DNA from: Niastella caeni
Lineage (GTDB): Bacteria > Bacteroidota > Bacteroidia > Chitinophagales > Chitinophagaceae
NCBI RefSeq assembly: GCF_004834005.1
Contig: NZ_STFF01000005.1
Span: forward strand, 186,001 to 250,000
DNA: 64,000 nt
Direction of reading: 5' to 3'
In this document: positions 9,060-17,429 of the stretch, piece by piece
How the letters are laid out: every line of letters begins with the position of its first letter
Position numbering within the stretch: the first letter of the stretch is position 1
Notes under the pieces: generated by a model
What the model was told of the DNA's origin: nothing
Seen by the model: only the letters and a program-made list of their open reading frames with translations
Databases searched by the model: none
Program-made: the position numbers and the translations under genes

Positions 9060-10562
9060 GTGAAATTATTATCGCCTGCCATATCATCATTGGCCCGCAT
9101 GCGCTTGTGGCGCATAGAGGGATGGAAAAATAATCCCGCAGATGCCCAACGGGAAGTTTTGCAGGACCTGGTAACGTCTGCCCAATACACGGAGTTTGGC
9201 AGAAAGTACAATTTTTCCGGCCTGTTCAACGTAAAGACCTTCAAACAAACGGTGCCTATTCATGAGTATGAAGACCTGCAGCCCTATATTCAACGCATCA
9301 TGCAGGGCGAGCAGAACCTCTTGTGGAATACGCCTGTGTACTGGTTTGCCAAAAGCAGCGGCACCACCAGCGATAAAAGCAAATTCATTCCCGTAACCGA
9401 CGAATGCCTTGAAGACTGCCATTACAAAGCAGCCAAGGATGTATTGACGTTATATTATCAATTCAATCCCGATTCGGACCTGTTGACCGGTAAGGGATTG
9501 GTTATTGGTGGTAGTCATAATATAAACCCACTGAATGCGGAAGCTCAGTACGGCGATCTGAGTGCCGTTTTGTTACAGAATTCTCCCTTCTGGGGACACT
9601 GGCTGCGCGTACCCGATTTGAGCATTGCCCTGATGGATGAGTGGGAAAGCAAAATTGAAAAGCTCGCATACAGCACCATAAAAGAAAATGTTACGTCCAT
9701 TTCAGGTGTGCCCACCTGGACGCTCGTATTATTCAGGCGTATATTGGAATTAACCGGTAAAAGCACCATGGCCGAAGTGTGGCCGCACCTGGAGTTATAT
9801 ATGCATGGTGGAGTATCGTTTACCCCTTATAAAGAACAGTTTCAGAAATTAATAGGTAAGCCTATCCATTACCTGGAGATGTACAATGCCAGTGAAGGCT
9901 TTTTTGCCGCGCAGGATATCCCGGGTGAAGATGGCATGTTGTTGTTCACCGACCATGGTATTTTTATGGAGTTTATGCCGGTTGAAGAATATGGAAAGCC
10001 TCACCCTGAAACCATTGGGTTACAGGAAGTGGAGCTGGGTAAAAATTATGCTATGGTGGTTAGCACCAATGGCGGTTTATGGCGGTATTTATTAGGCGAT
10101 ACCGTTCAGTTCACCTCTTTAAACCCATTTAAAATAAAGGTGAGCGGACGGGTTAAACATTTTATAAATGCTTTTGGTGAAGAAGTGATCGTTGATAATT
10201 CTGACAGAGCTATAGCCGTAGCCAGCGAAAAAACTGGCGCCATTGTAAATGACTATACCGCTGCACCGGTATACTTTAGTGAAAGCGGTAATGGCGGCCA
10301 CGAGTGGCTGATAGAATTTGAAAAAGAACCCGCCGATCTAAACCATTTTGCCGTTGAGCTGGATAGCGCCCTGAAAAGCGTGAACAGCGATTACGAAGCC
10401 AAACGCCATAAAGATATTGCCCTTCGCATACCATTGGTAAGGTCCCTGTCGAAAGGAGTATTTACTACCTGGTTAAAGAGCAAAGGAAAACTGGGCGGTC
10501 AGCACAAGGTGCCCCGGTTAAGCAATGACAGAAAATATATAGAAGAAATACTTTCTCTGTAA
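9060..10562 (+). CDS. GH3-family acyl-adenylating ligase (auxin-responsive GH3-like)
   Basis: 500 residues, homologous in pattern to plant GH3 acyl-amido synthetases and their bacterial relatives, members of the ANL adenylating superfamily that join an acyl acid to an amino acid or amine through an acyl-AMP. The phosphate-binding loop KSSGTTSDKSKFIP is near residues 97-109; YMHGGVSFTPY, YNASEGFFA and LGDTVQFTSLNPFKIKVSGR match later conserved motifs around the nucleotide and hinge. The natural substrate in bacteria is unknown. The start is GTG at 9060, with the next ATG 13 codons in; homologous N-termini favour the GTG. Confidence 0.85.
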   Translation: MKLLSPAISSLARMRLWRIEGWKNNPADAQREVLQDLVTSAQYTEFGRKYNFSGLFNVKTFKQTVPIHEYEDLQPYIQRIMQGEQNLLWNTPVYWFAKSSGTTSDKSKFIPVTDECLEDCHYKAAKDVLTLYYQFNPDSDLLTGKGLVIGGSHNINPLNAEAQYGDLSAVLLQNSPFWGHWLRVPDLSIALMDEWESKIEKLAYSTIKENVTSISGVPTWTLVLFRRILELTGKSTMAEVWPHLELYMHGGVSFTPYKEQFQKLIGKPIHYLEMYNASEGFFAAQDIPGEDGMLLFTDHGIFMEFMPVEEYGKPHPETIGLQEVELGKNYAMVVSTNGGLWRYLLGDTVQFTSLNPFKIKVSGRVKHFINAFGEEVIVDNSDRAIAVASEKTGAIVNDYTAAPVYFSESGNGGHEWLIEFEKEPADLNHFAVELDSALKSVNSDYEAKRHKDIALRIPLVRSLSKGVFTTWLKSKGKLGGQHKVPRLSNDRKYIEEILSL

Positions 10563-10564
10563 GA

Positions 10565-10688
10565 CTGATTTCTGAGGTCTGATGTCTGAAGATCTCATTT
10601 GTTCAATCTTCAAAACTATTTGATACCCCATAATTCGGAATCCTCCTAATACCGATCTCCGACTTCTGACCTCCGACATCTGACTTCA
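10565..10688. repeat. Heptameric degenerate repeat, two complementary arms (word CTGAnnT / GACnTCn)
   Basis: Left arm 10565-10592 reads as four 7-bp units (CTGATTT, CTGAGGT, CTGATGT, CTGAAGA). Right arm 10654-10688 reads as five units (GATCTCC, GACTTCT, GACCTCC, GACATCT, GACTTCA). The arms are roughly reverse complementary and could form a long imperfect hairpin. Located between the GH3-like gene and fabG; the same word family recurs at 25094-25225. Confidence 0.7.
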
Positions 10689-10694
10689 TTTCTG

Positions 10695-10702
10695 TACTTT
10701 TG
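10695..10702 (+). promoter_or_regulatory. TAnnTTTG -7 promoter box of fabG
   Basis: TACTTTTG, an exact consensus match, ends 19 nt before the fabG ATG. It directly follows the heptameric repeat array. Confidence 0.55.
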
Positions 10703-10721
10703 CTCACCCAAATACGATACT

Positions 10722-11477
10722 ATGAAATTATTAGAAGGAAAAATTGCTATTGTAACCGGTGCAGCCCGTGGCATTGGTGAAGCTATCGCGTATAAACTGG
10801 CTGAACATGGCGCCCACGTAGCATTTACCTATGTTAGCGACAGCAGTGCCGAAAAGGCCGCTCAGTTGGAACAAAAAATTAAAGCACTGGGCGTTAAATC
10901 CAAAGCCTATAAAAGCAACGCCGGTAATTTTGCCGAATGTGAATCGTTCGTAAATGATGTGATAAAAGAATTCGGTACGGTAGATGTTTGCGTAAACAAT
11001 GCAGGTATTTCAAAGGATAATTTACTGCTCCGCCTTTCACCCGAACAATGGGACGATGTAATGAATGTAAATCTGAAAAGCATTTACAACATGACCAAAC
11101 AGATCATTCGCCCCATGATGAAAGCAAAAAAAGGGTCTATCATAAACATGAGTTCGATTGTTGGGGTACGTGGTAATGCCGGACAAAGCAGTTATGCTGC
11201 CAGTAAAGCCGGTATCATCGGGTTTACCAAATCGGTAGCGCTTGAACTGGGTAGCCGTAACATTCGTTGCAATGCTATTGCACCTGGTTTTGTTGAAACC
11301 GATATGACCCATTATCTGAAAGATGGTGATGGAGCTAAGGCCTTCCTGGAAAAAATTCCTTTAGGCCGCTTTGGCAGCGCAGAAGAAATTGCCAACACAA
11401 CTTTGTTCCTGGCTTCTGACATGAGCTCTTACATTACCGGCCAGGTAATAAGCGCCTGTGGTGGATTAAATATTTAA
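10722..11477 (+). CDS. fabG: 3-oxoacyl-[acyl-carrier-protein] reductase
   Basis: 251-residue short-chain dehydrogenase/reductase. FabG performs the NADPH-dependent reduction of 3-oxoacyl-ACP in each fatty-acid elongation round. The Rossmann motif GAARGIGEA is at residues 13-21, NNAG at 92-95, and the catalytic triad Ser145, Tyr158 and Lys162 lies in NMSSIVG...SSYAASKAG. The C-terminus SSYITGQVISACGGLNI matches FabG (ITGQ...DGG) closely. It stands alone without other fab genes, but sequence resemblance to bona fide FabG is high. An intrinsic terminator follows at 11535-11561. Confidence 0.88.
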   Translation: MKLLEGKIAIVTGAARGIGEAIAYKLAEHGAHVAFTYVSDSSAEKAAQLEQKIKALGVKSKAYKSNAGNFAECESFVNDVIKEFGTVDVCVNNAGISKDNLLLRLSPEQWDDVMNVNLKSIYNMTKQIIRPMMKAKKGSIINMSSIVGVRGNAGQSSYAASKAGIIGFTKSVALELGSRNIRCNAIAPGFVETDMTHYLKDGDGAKAFLEKIPLGRFGSAEEIANTTLFLASDMSSYITGQVISACGGLNI

Positions 11478-11534
11478 TATGGTTTTCATCATTGTGTGTA
11501 AAGACAGTGTTGAAAAAATGTATCTTTAAGATTG

Positions 11535-11561
11535 TGCCTTCTGTACGGAAGGCATTTTTTT
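11535..11561 (+). terminator. Intrinsic terminator of fabG
   Basis: A 7-bp perfect stem TGCCTTC/GAAGGCA with a 6-nt loop is followed by seven T. It lies inside the longest open frame of the next gene and therefore rules out the TTG at 11532 as that gene's start. Confidence 0.8.
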
Positions 11562-11576
11562 ACCAATTTACTATTG

Positions 11577-12854
11577 ATGGTTGCTGTTATACTTACCGTT
11601 TTTATGCTTGGCTATGCAGCCATTGCTATGGAGCATGTTATCCGGTTGAATAAGGCGGCTTCCGCCCTTATCACCGGCGTATTGTGCTGGACAATTTACA
11701 TCCTGTATGCCCCGGATAAACATGCAGTAAATGAACAGCTCACCGAACACCTGGGCGACATTGCCGGTATTCTTTTTTTTCTGCTGGGGGCCATGACCAT
11801 TGTAGAACTGATTGATTCGCACGATGGCTTTGAAGTAATTACCAGCCGCATTAAAACAACTAAGAAATCGCGCCTGTTATGGTTGATCGGTGCGCTGTCG
11901 TTCTTTCTTTCTGCCGTATTAGATAACCTCACTGCGACTATTGTAATGGTATCCCTGATCAGAAAGCTGATCAGGAACAAACAGGCCCGGTTATTCTTTT
12001 GCGGTATGGTGGTTATTGCTGCCAACGCCGGTGGTGCATGGTCGCCTATAGGTGATGTTACCACTACCATGCTATGGATTGGCGGCCAAATTACTACGGC
12101 TCAAATCATGTTAAACGTTTTTTTACCAAGTATTGCCTGTGCTGCTGTACCCATGTTAGTAATGACTTTTCGTATGCGGGGAGCGCTGGAGGTAGGCGGA
12201 ACCGAAGAAGCTAAAACAACCAAATCAGAAACGCCGGTACGTGATAGGAACATTGTATTTGTATCTGGCATTTTGATCCTGTTGCTGGTGCCGGTTTTTA
12301 AAACGGTTACCCATTTGCCGCCTTTTATGGGTATGTTGATGGGGTTAGGCATTATGTGGGTGATTACAGAGATCATTCATCACGAAAAAGATACGCAGGA
12401 CAAGCATTTCCTGTCGGTACTTTATGCCTTGCGTAAGATCGATACGCCGAGTATTCTATTCTTCCTGGGCATTTTAATCAGCGTAGCCTCTTTACAATCT
12501 ATTGGCGCGTTGCTGGATGTAGCGCAGAGCCTTAATAAACAGATAGGCAACCCCACGATTATTGTGGTTATAATTGGCGTGTTATCCTCTATAGTAGATA
12601 ATGTTCCGCTGGTAGCAGCCTCTATGGGTATGTATAGTCTTGAGCAATATCCCGCTGATCATTTTTTCTGGCATTTCCTGGCTTATTGTGCCGGTACCGG
12701 TGGCAGCCTGTTGATCATTGGTTCGGCAGCAGGTGTTGCGGCGATGGGTATTGAAAAGATCGAGTTTTTCTGGTATTTGAGAAAGATTGCCTGGCTGGCG
12801 TTGGTGGGGTATGTAGCGGGGATTGCAGTTTTTTTGTTACAGCAGATGTTCTAG
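11577..12854 (+). CDS. Na+/H+ antiporter, NhaD type
   Basis: 425 residues counted from the ATG at 11577; an upstream TTG in the same frame would place start codons inside the fabG terminator, so it is rejected. The protein has about eleven to twelve membrane helices. NhaD-family landmarks are FFLSAVLDNLTATIVMVSLI and the later VLSSIVDNVPLVAA, both carrying the paired Asp-Asn residues thought to bind Na+, and GGAWSPIGDVTTTMLW. NhaD exchanges cytoplasmic Na+ (or Li+) for external H+, supporting sodium and pH homeostasis. Its stop faces the enoyl-CoA hydratase stop across a heptameric repeat hairpin. Confidence 0.9.
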   Translation: MVAVILTVFMLGYAAIAMEHVIRLNKAASALITGVLCWTIYILYAPDKHAVNEQLTEHLGDIAGILFFLLGAMTIVELIDSHDGFEVITSRIKTTKKSRLLWLIGALSFFLSAVLDNLTATIVMVSLIRKLIRNKQARLFFCGMVVIAANAGGAWSPIGDVTTTMLWIGGQITTAQIMLNVFLPSIACAAVPMLVMTFRMRGALEVGGTEEAKTTKSETPVRDRNIVFVSGILILLLVPVFKTVTHLPPFMGMLMGLGIMWVITEIIHHEKDTQDKHFLSVLYALRKIDTPSILFFLGILISVASLQSIGALLDVAQSLNKQIGNPTIIVVIIGVLSSIVDNVPLVAASMGMYSLEQYPADHFFWHFLAYCAGTGGSLLIIGSAAGVAAMGIEKIEFFWYLRKIAWLALVGYVAGIAVFLLQQMF

Positions 12855-12860
12855 GCAAAT

Positions 12861-12942
12861 GTTACAAGCTACAGGTTTCAGGTTACAAGGAGAAAGCATA
12901 TTATATCCCCCCTGTAACCTGTAACTTGCAACCTGTAACCTG
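12861..12942. repeat. Heptameric repeat hairpin (word GTTACAA / CTGTAAC) between convergent genes
   Basis: Left arm units GTTACAA, GCTACAG, GTTTCAG, GTTACAA occupy 12861-12888; right arm units CTGTAAC, CTGTAAC, TTGCAAC, CTGTAAC occupy 12912-12939. The arms are nearly perfect reverse complements across a 23-nt loop. It fills almost the whole gap between the convergent antiporter and hydratase genes, so it may act as a bidirectional terminator. Confidence 0.8.
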
Positions 12943-12945
12943 CTT

Positions 12946-13713
12946 TTATTTTGTTTTCGCTTTAAATTTCTCAATGGCCATGCGGGTAAAAGCGCCTAAT
13001 ACAAGCCTGCCGCTGATCGCAGCTCTCTGCAACAACAGTTGGTCCCAGTTCTCCGTACCCTTCCAGAACATTTTTTTCATTTCTTCCATGGCCAGCGGGT
13101 TGCTATGCGCGAGCGTGTAAGATAAACGTTGAACAGATTCATCCATGTCATCTATAGAAGCATGAAGCTCGGAATACAATCCTTTTCTTTTTGCCCATTC
13201 CGCATTGCGCCACATGGTAGCATCGATAGCCAGGTTGTTAAAAGCTGCCAGACCTACTTTTCGTTCTACTGCCGGACCAACTACAAATGGTCCGATACCC
13301 ACAGCCAGCTCGCTTAACTTAATATCGGCGCCTTCTGCTGCAATGGCATAATCGGCTGCGGCAGCAATACCTACGCCGCCACCTACGCATTTGCCCTGAA
13401 TGCGGGCAATAATGAATTGCGGGCATTTGCGCATGGCGTTAATTACATGGGCAAAGCCGCTGAAGAATTCTAATCCTTCCTCGTGGGTTTTAATGGCCAC
13501 CAGTTCATCGAAAGAAGCGCCGGCACAAAATACTTTTTCACCGGCGGAGCGTAGCACAATTACTTTGGTATCGTCATCATTACCGGCGCCATGAATGGTT
13601 TGTGCCAGGTCTTCGAGCAGTTTACCTGGCAATGAATTGCTTTGCGGATGAAAGAATTCGATGGTGTTAACACCATTATGATCTATATGTGATGTTACAT
13701 ATCCTAAGGACAT
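12946..13713 (-). CDS. Enoyl-CoA hydratase/isomerase family protein (probable phenylacetate pathway member)
   Basis: 255-residue crotonase-fold enzyme. Oxyanion-hole elements are visible: VFCAGASFDEL and IQGKCVGGGVGIAAAADYAIAA, with the catalytic-side glutamate in KLSELAVGIGP. Crotonases hydrate or isomerise enoyl-CoA thioesters. Because paaZ lies 124 bp upstream on the same strand, I infer a role as PaaF- or PaaG-like hydratase/isomerase in phenylacetyl-CoA catabolism. The sequence alone does not separate these, and a general beta-oxidation role is possible. A hairpin sits between the two genes, so co-transcription is not certain. Confidence 0.82.
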   Translation of the reverse strand: MSLGYVTSHIDHNGVNTIEFFHPQSNSLPGKLLEDLAQTIHGAGNDDDTKVIVLRSAGEKVFCAGASFDELVAIKTHEEGLEFFSGFAHVINAMRKCPQFIIARIQGKCVGGGVGIAAAADYAIAAEGADIKLSELAVGIGPFVVGPAVERKVGLAAFNNLAIDATMWRNAEWAKRKGLYSELHASIDDMDESVQRLSYTLAHSNPLAMEEMKKMFWKGTENWDQLLLQRAAISGRLVLGAFTRMAIEKFKAKTK

Positions 13714-13798
13714 AAAATTAATTTTAACAAGCGAGTAATAGAAGGGTTGGTTGTCTGCGGAGGGTTTCTTTCTATAAAGTTATTAAATACTTTAAAAC

Positions 13799-13832
13799 AA
13801 CGACCCCAACCTGGGGGCGGGGTCGTTATTTT
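13799..13832 (-). terminator. GC-rich hairpin downstream of paaZ
   Basis: A 9-bp stem AACGACCCC/GGGGTCGTT lies between the paaZ stop and the hydratase start. On the minus strand it is followed by GTTTT and AT-rich sequence, consistent with a terminator or attenuator inside the paaZ-hydratase unit. Confidence 0.6.
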
Positions 13833-13836
13833 CTTG

Positions 13837-15882
13837 TTATTGTATTTTTTTAGCCACCATGGTGAGTATGGTAGCCACTGCTACGGGTTCGCCGGTTTCA
13901 TCAGTAACCTGCACCAGCCATTTTACAATGCCCTTGGCAATGTCATTGTCGTCTTTCTTTTCCTGTTCAATTTTTTCTTTACAGGTAAGCTGAACGCCAA
14001 TGGTAGCTCCGGCATATACCGGTTTCATGAACCGGCATTCTTCCAAACCGTAATTCAACATTACGGGTCCCTTTTTGGCATCAACAAACAAACCGGCTGC
14101 GGCGCTTAAAATAAAGTAGCCATGCGCAACAGGTTTTTCAAAGATGGTGCCTTGCAGCGAGGTATGATCGGTATGCGCATAAAAATGGTCCCAGCTTACA
14201 TTGGCAAAATTCACAATGTCAGCTTCGGTAACGGTTCGTTTATGCGTAATAACGGTATCGCCAATTTGCAGTTCTTCGAAGTATTTTCTGAAAGGATGCT
14301 TTTCTTCTTCGCGGGTTTGAGCGCCCGGTTGATACACGTTGGTAATAGCAGTGATGGCAGTAGGCGATCCCTGCAGGGCGATGCGCTGCATATAATGATG
14401 AACGCCGCGAATGCCACCCATTTCTTCCCCACCACCCGCGCGACCAGGTCCGCCATGCACCAGCATAGGTAACGGCGATCCATGGCCGGTACTTTCTTTG
14501 GCACATTCATTATTTAATACGAGTATCCGTCCGTGATGAGTAGCTGAGCCTAAAACAAATTCTTTTGCAATGGCGTTGCTGGCAGTAACAATAGAGCAAA
14601 CCAGGGAGCCTTTTCCCTTTTTGGCCAGTGCAATGGATTCGTCTATGGTATTGTAAGGCATAATGGTGCTTACGGGGCCAAACGCTTCAACGTTATGCAC
14701 GGCTTCGTTGTCGAAAGGGTTTTCGTTCTTTAATAACAATGGGCTCATGAAGGCGCCTTTTTGAGCATCGGCATCTACTACCTGTACACTGTCGAGCGAT
14801 CCGTAAACGATTTGGGAAGAAGCCAGTAATTTTTGCACCTGTGCTTTTACTTCTTCACGTTGGCTTTGTCCGGCCAGCGAGCCCATGCGCACTTTTTCAT
14901 TTTCGGGGTTACCGATGGTTGTTTGACTGAGCGCTTTTCCCAACGCCAGCCATACGTCTTCCATTTTATTTTGCGGAACAAAGATGCGCCGGATGGCCGT
15001 ACATTTTTGTCCGGCTTTGGTCGTCATTTCTTTGCGAACTTCTTTAATGAAAATATCCCACTCAGGCATGGAAGGCGTTACGTCTTCGCCCAGCACAATA
15101 CAATTGAGTGAATCGGCTTCCATGGTAAAGGGCACATTTTCCGCCAGTATACGGGCATTCGATTTCAATTGTAAACCGGTAGAGGCTGAGCCGGTAAAAG
15201 TGATTATATCCTGCGCAGTAACATGATCGAGCAGGTCGCCGGCTGAACCGCACAAAAGCTGTAATGAGCCTTCGGGTAGAATGCCGGAAGCAATGATTTC
15301 CTGTACCACAGCTTCGGTAAGGTATGACGTTATGGTAGCCGGTTTTACAATAGCCGGTACGCCGGCCAGCAGGTTCACTGCAATTTTTTCCAGCATACCC
15401 CAAACCGGAAAATTAAATGCATTGATGTGAACGGCTACTCCTTCTTTTGGTACCAGTATATGCTGTCCCATAAACGTGCCGCCCTTACCGAGTGGTATCG
15501 CTTCGCCATCAATACAATACGTTTCGTTGGGGAATTTGCGTCGAAGAGATGCATAGGAAAATAAATTACCGATACCGCCTTCTATATCAACCCAACTATC
15601 GGCCTTGGTAGCGCCGGTTTTATAGCTTATGGAATAAAATGTAGAGAGATGATTACGCAGGTGTAATGCCAGGGCGCGTAGCATAAGGCCGCGTTGGTGA
15701 AAGGTGAGTTTACGCAAAGCCGGGTTGCCTGTTTTTCTTCCGTATTCAAGAATGGCTTTGAAGTCGAGCCCGCGGGTAGAAGCATAGCCAATCGTTTCGC
15801 CGTTTACCGCATTGTACAATGTTTGTCCGTCTCCGTCGCCAGTGATCCACCGGCCGGTTACATAATTGCCCAGTTTTTTCAT
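13837..15882 (-). CDS. paaZ: Phenylacetic acid degradation bifunctional protein PaaZ (aldehyde dehydrogenase + MaoC-like hydratase)
   Basis: 681 residues from the ATG at 15882; an upstream in-frame ATG at 15990 would add 36 residues without similarity and is not used. Residues ~1-520 are an aldehyde dehydrogenase: VAVHINAFNFPVWG, FTGSAST, and TTKAGQKCTAIRRIFVP with the catalytic cysteine. Residues ~535-680 are a MaoC/hot-dog hydratase (WDHFYAHTD and AHGYFILS). In the Paa pathway the enzyme opens the oxepin-CoA ring and oxidises the resulting aldehyde. Length and order match PaaZ. The paaABCDE oxygenase genes are not here, but a paaE-like reductase lies 31 kb away at 46.7 kb. Confidence 0.92.
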   Translation of the reverse strand: MKKLGNYVTGRWITGDGDGQTLYNAVNGETIGYASTRGLDFKAILEYGRKTGNPALRKLTFHQRGLMLRALALHLRNHLSTFYSISYKTGATKADSWVDIEGGIGNLFSYASLRRKFPNETYCIDGEAIPLGKGGTFMGQHILVPKEGVAVHINAFNFPVWGMLEKIAVNLLAGVPAIVKPATITSYLTEAVVQEIIASGILPEGSLQLLCGSAGDLLDHVTAQDIITFTGSASTGLQLKSNARILAENVPFTMEADSLNCIVLGEDVTPSMPEWDIFIKEVRKEMTTKAGQKCTAIRRIFVPQNKMEDVWLALGKALSQTTIGNPENEKVRMGSLAGQSQREEVKAQVQKLLASSQIVYGSLDSVQVVDADAQKGAFMSPLLLKNENPFDNEAVHNVEAFGPVSTIMPYNTIDESIALAKKGKGSLVCSIVTASNAIAKEFVLGSATHHGRILVLNNECAKESTGHGSPLPMLVHGGPGRAGGGEEMGGIRGVHHYMQRIALQGSPTAITAITNVYQPGAQTREEEKHPFRKYFEELQIGDTVITHKRTVTEADIVNFANVSWDHFYAHTDHTSLQGTIFEKPVAHGYFILSAAAGLFVDAKKGPVMLNYGLEECRFMKPVYAGATIGVQLTCKEKIEQEKKDDNDIAKGIVKWLVQVTDETGEPVAVATILTMVAKKIQ

Positions 15883-16060
15883 GAAAAATGTAGTTTTTGT
15901 TTTTTTCAAATGGCAGCGACTCAACGTGAAACGGCAGATGGCAAACTGAAAGGTCTCTGATAATCGAAACTTCATTTCTGTTCGCAGCACCTTGCATCAC
16001 TCAACTCCTGGGCCGACGTTAGCCAGCCAGAGCCTGTTATGCCCGTTTCTAGTTTTTCGC

Positions 16061-16582
16061 TTATTTGATAATGATCGCAACTGCTAATGTAGCATATCCC
16101 CGGCTAATACCATCATACTGGAAACCGGTATAAGCCACCTGTACATTTAAGCGGTTGGTTTTTTGAGGCAGGTTAATACCGCCCGCCAGGCCGTATCCTA
16201 ACCGTACCCGGGGCGATGACATATCATTTAACAGAAAGTATACAGCGCCGGTACGGAGTGAAGCATACACATTTGAGAGGGGGTATGCTTTTATGCCTGC
16301 TAAAAGGGGAATGGCGTATGATTTATTTTTAGAATCAACATATATGGCTTTGTCGCCCGTAAAGTAGTTATAAGAAGCTTCGGTTTCGGCAGCAAAGTAT
16401 TTGGTGATCATTTTTTCGGCGCCAACAAGGCCACCGATACCAACGGTGTTGGAAGTAAGGTGTGATAATCCAAACGAAACAGTAGCGCCCAGTCTGAAAA
16501 TAGGTCCCGGTTTAATTTGCGCAGTCCCGGTTTTTGCAAACAGGAGCAATGCTAAAAAGGTAAGCCGGTAACAATTTGCCAT
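16061..16582 (-). CDS. Small outer-membrane beta-barrel-like protein, unknown function
   Basis: 173 residues with a likely signal peptide (MANCYRLTFLALLLFAKTGTAQ). The rest alternates short amphipathic strands and glycine-rich turns: GATVSFGLSHLTSNTVGIGGLVGAEK, IPLLAGIKAYPLSNVYASLRTGAVYFLL, RLGYGLAGGINLP. This is the pattern of small 8-stranded barrels. No specific family could be named. It stands alone, divergent from the lipoprotein gene at 16707. Confidence 0.6.
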   Translation of the reverse strand: MANCYRLTFLALLLFAKTGTAQIKPGPIFRLGATVSFGLSHLTSNTVGIGGLVGAEKMITKYFAAETEASYNYFTGDKAIYVDSKNKSYAIPLLAGIKAYPLSNVYASLRTGAVYFLLNDMSSPRVRLGYGLAGGINLPQKTNRLNVQVAYTGFQYDGISRGYATLAVAIIIK

Positions 16583-16663
16583 TGTTCTGCAGGATTAATG
16601 GTGCGAAATTAGTTTAAACCAATTATAAAACGGATTTAAAGCAACGTAGCGTATAAAAGAAGT

Positions 16664-16671
16664 TAACTTTG
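16664..16671 (+). promoter_or_regulatory. TAnnTTTG -7 promoter box of the 16.7-kb lipoprotein gene
   Basis: TAACTTTG, an exact consensus match, ends 35 nt before the ATG at 16707. Confidence 0.5.
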
Positions 16672-16706
16672 ACCGGATTTTTTAAATAGTAAAAACAAGC
16701 ATATTT

Positions 16707-17192
16707 ATGTCGCGGTTAATTATAGCACTTATAAGCATTGGCCTGGTTGCCCTTGCGTGCAATAACGATGCTTCCCAGGGTGAAACTACCGATCGTAAAG
16801 ATGGTTTTACCCCGGTTTTGAAAACCCAGGAAGACTCTTTGTACCACGATGTAATGCTGGGTCACGATGCCGGAATGGCCAAAGTGGGTAAACTGCGTAA
16901 AAATTTAAATGAAACCCAGCGCCTGCTCGACAGCCTCAATAAATTACCTGCGAAAAAAATAAATACAACGTATAAGCAATCCCTGACCGATCTGCACTCA
17001 GCGCTGACCAATGCAAATAAAGAAATGAATACCTGGATGGACGCATTTAAAGTAGATTCAGCCACCAACAATCCCGAATTGCGTATAAAGTACCTGCAAG
17101 GGGAAAAGGAAAAAGTAACGGTAGTGAAAGAGCTTATCTTTTCTGCATTACAACAGGCAGATTCGGTTTTGAAAACACCCCCAGCTCCCTAA
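16707..17192 (+). CDS. Predicted lipoprotein with coiled-coil/helical body, unknown function
   Basis: 161 residues. The N-terminus MSRLIIALISIGLVALACNN ends in a lipobox (LVALAC), so a lipid-anchored envelope protein is expected. The mature part is charged and helical (KVGKLRKNLNETQRLLDSLNKLPAKKI ... LTNANKEMNTWMDAFK), like the small 'viral A-type inclusion'-labelled proteins common in Chitinophagaceae. No catalytic motif is seen. It ends with a proline-rich tail and is followed by a repeat-rich intergenic stretch. Confidence 0.65.
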   Translation: MSRLIIALISIGLVALACNNDASQGETTDRKDGFTPVLKTQEDSLYHDVMLGHDAGMAKVGKLRKNLNETQRLLDSLNKLPAKKINTTYKQSLTDLHSALTNANKEMNTWMDAFKVDSATNNPELRIKYLQGEKEKVTVVKELIFSALQQADSVLKTPPAP

Positions 17193-17235
17193 AAAGGGAG
17201 CTACCAATAAACAACAGGCAGTTGGTTCTTTAGTT

Positions 17236-17375
17236 GTTGCCGGTTACCAGGTACCGGTTACCGGGAAATACAAAAGCCAATGGGCAATGGGCAATTATTT
17301 TCGGCGGCGCAAGGTTGCAAATTAGTTTCAACATTCGCGGGCTATTCACCACTCACCACTCACCATTCACCGTCT
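17236..17375. repeat. Three heptameric repeat patches (GGTTACC, CAATGGG, CACCACT words)
   Basis: Patch 1 at 17240-17264 holds units GGTTACC, AGGTACC, GGTTACC; its reverse complement matches 37696-37720 with one mismatch. Patch 2 (about 17279-17300) has CAATGGG, CAATGGG, CAATTAT. Patch 3 (about 17347-17374) has CACCACT, CACCACT, CACCATT, CACCGTC. All have a strict 7-bp step. They fill the gap between the lipoprotein and the DegP-like gene. Confidence 0.75.
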
Positions 17376-17429
17376 TCCGTCATCCTGTCACAATTTGCTT
17401 CTGGTAAATAATTTGCCGGGTGTAAAATT

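Noticed and set aside
11532..11576. Upstream TTG start for the NhaD-type antiporter
   Set aside because: Would encode residues from within the fabG terminator hairpin; the ATG at 11577 gives a normal N-terminus.
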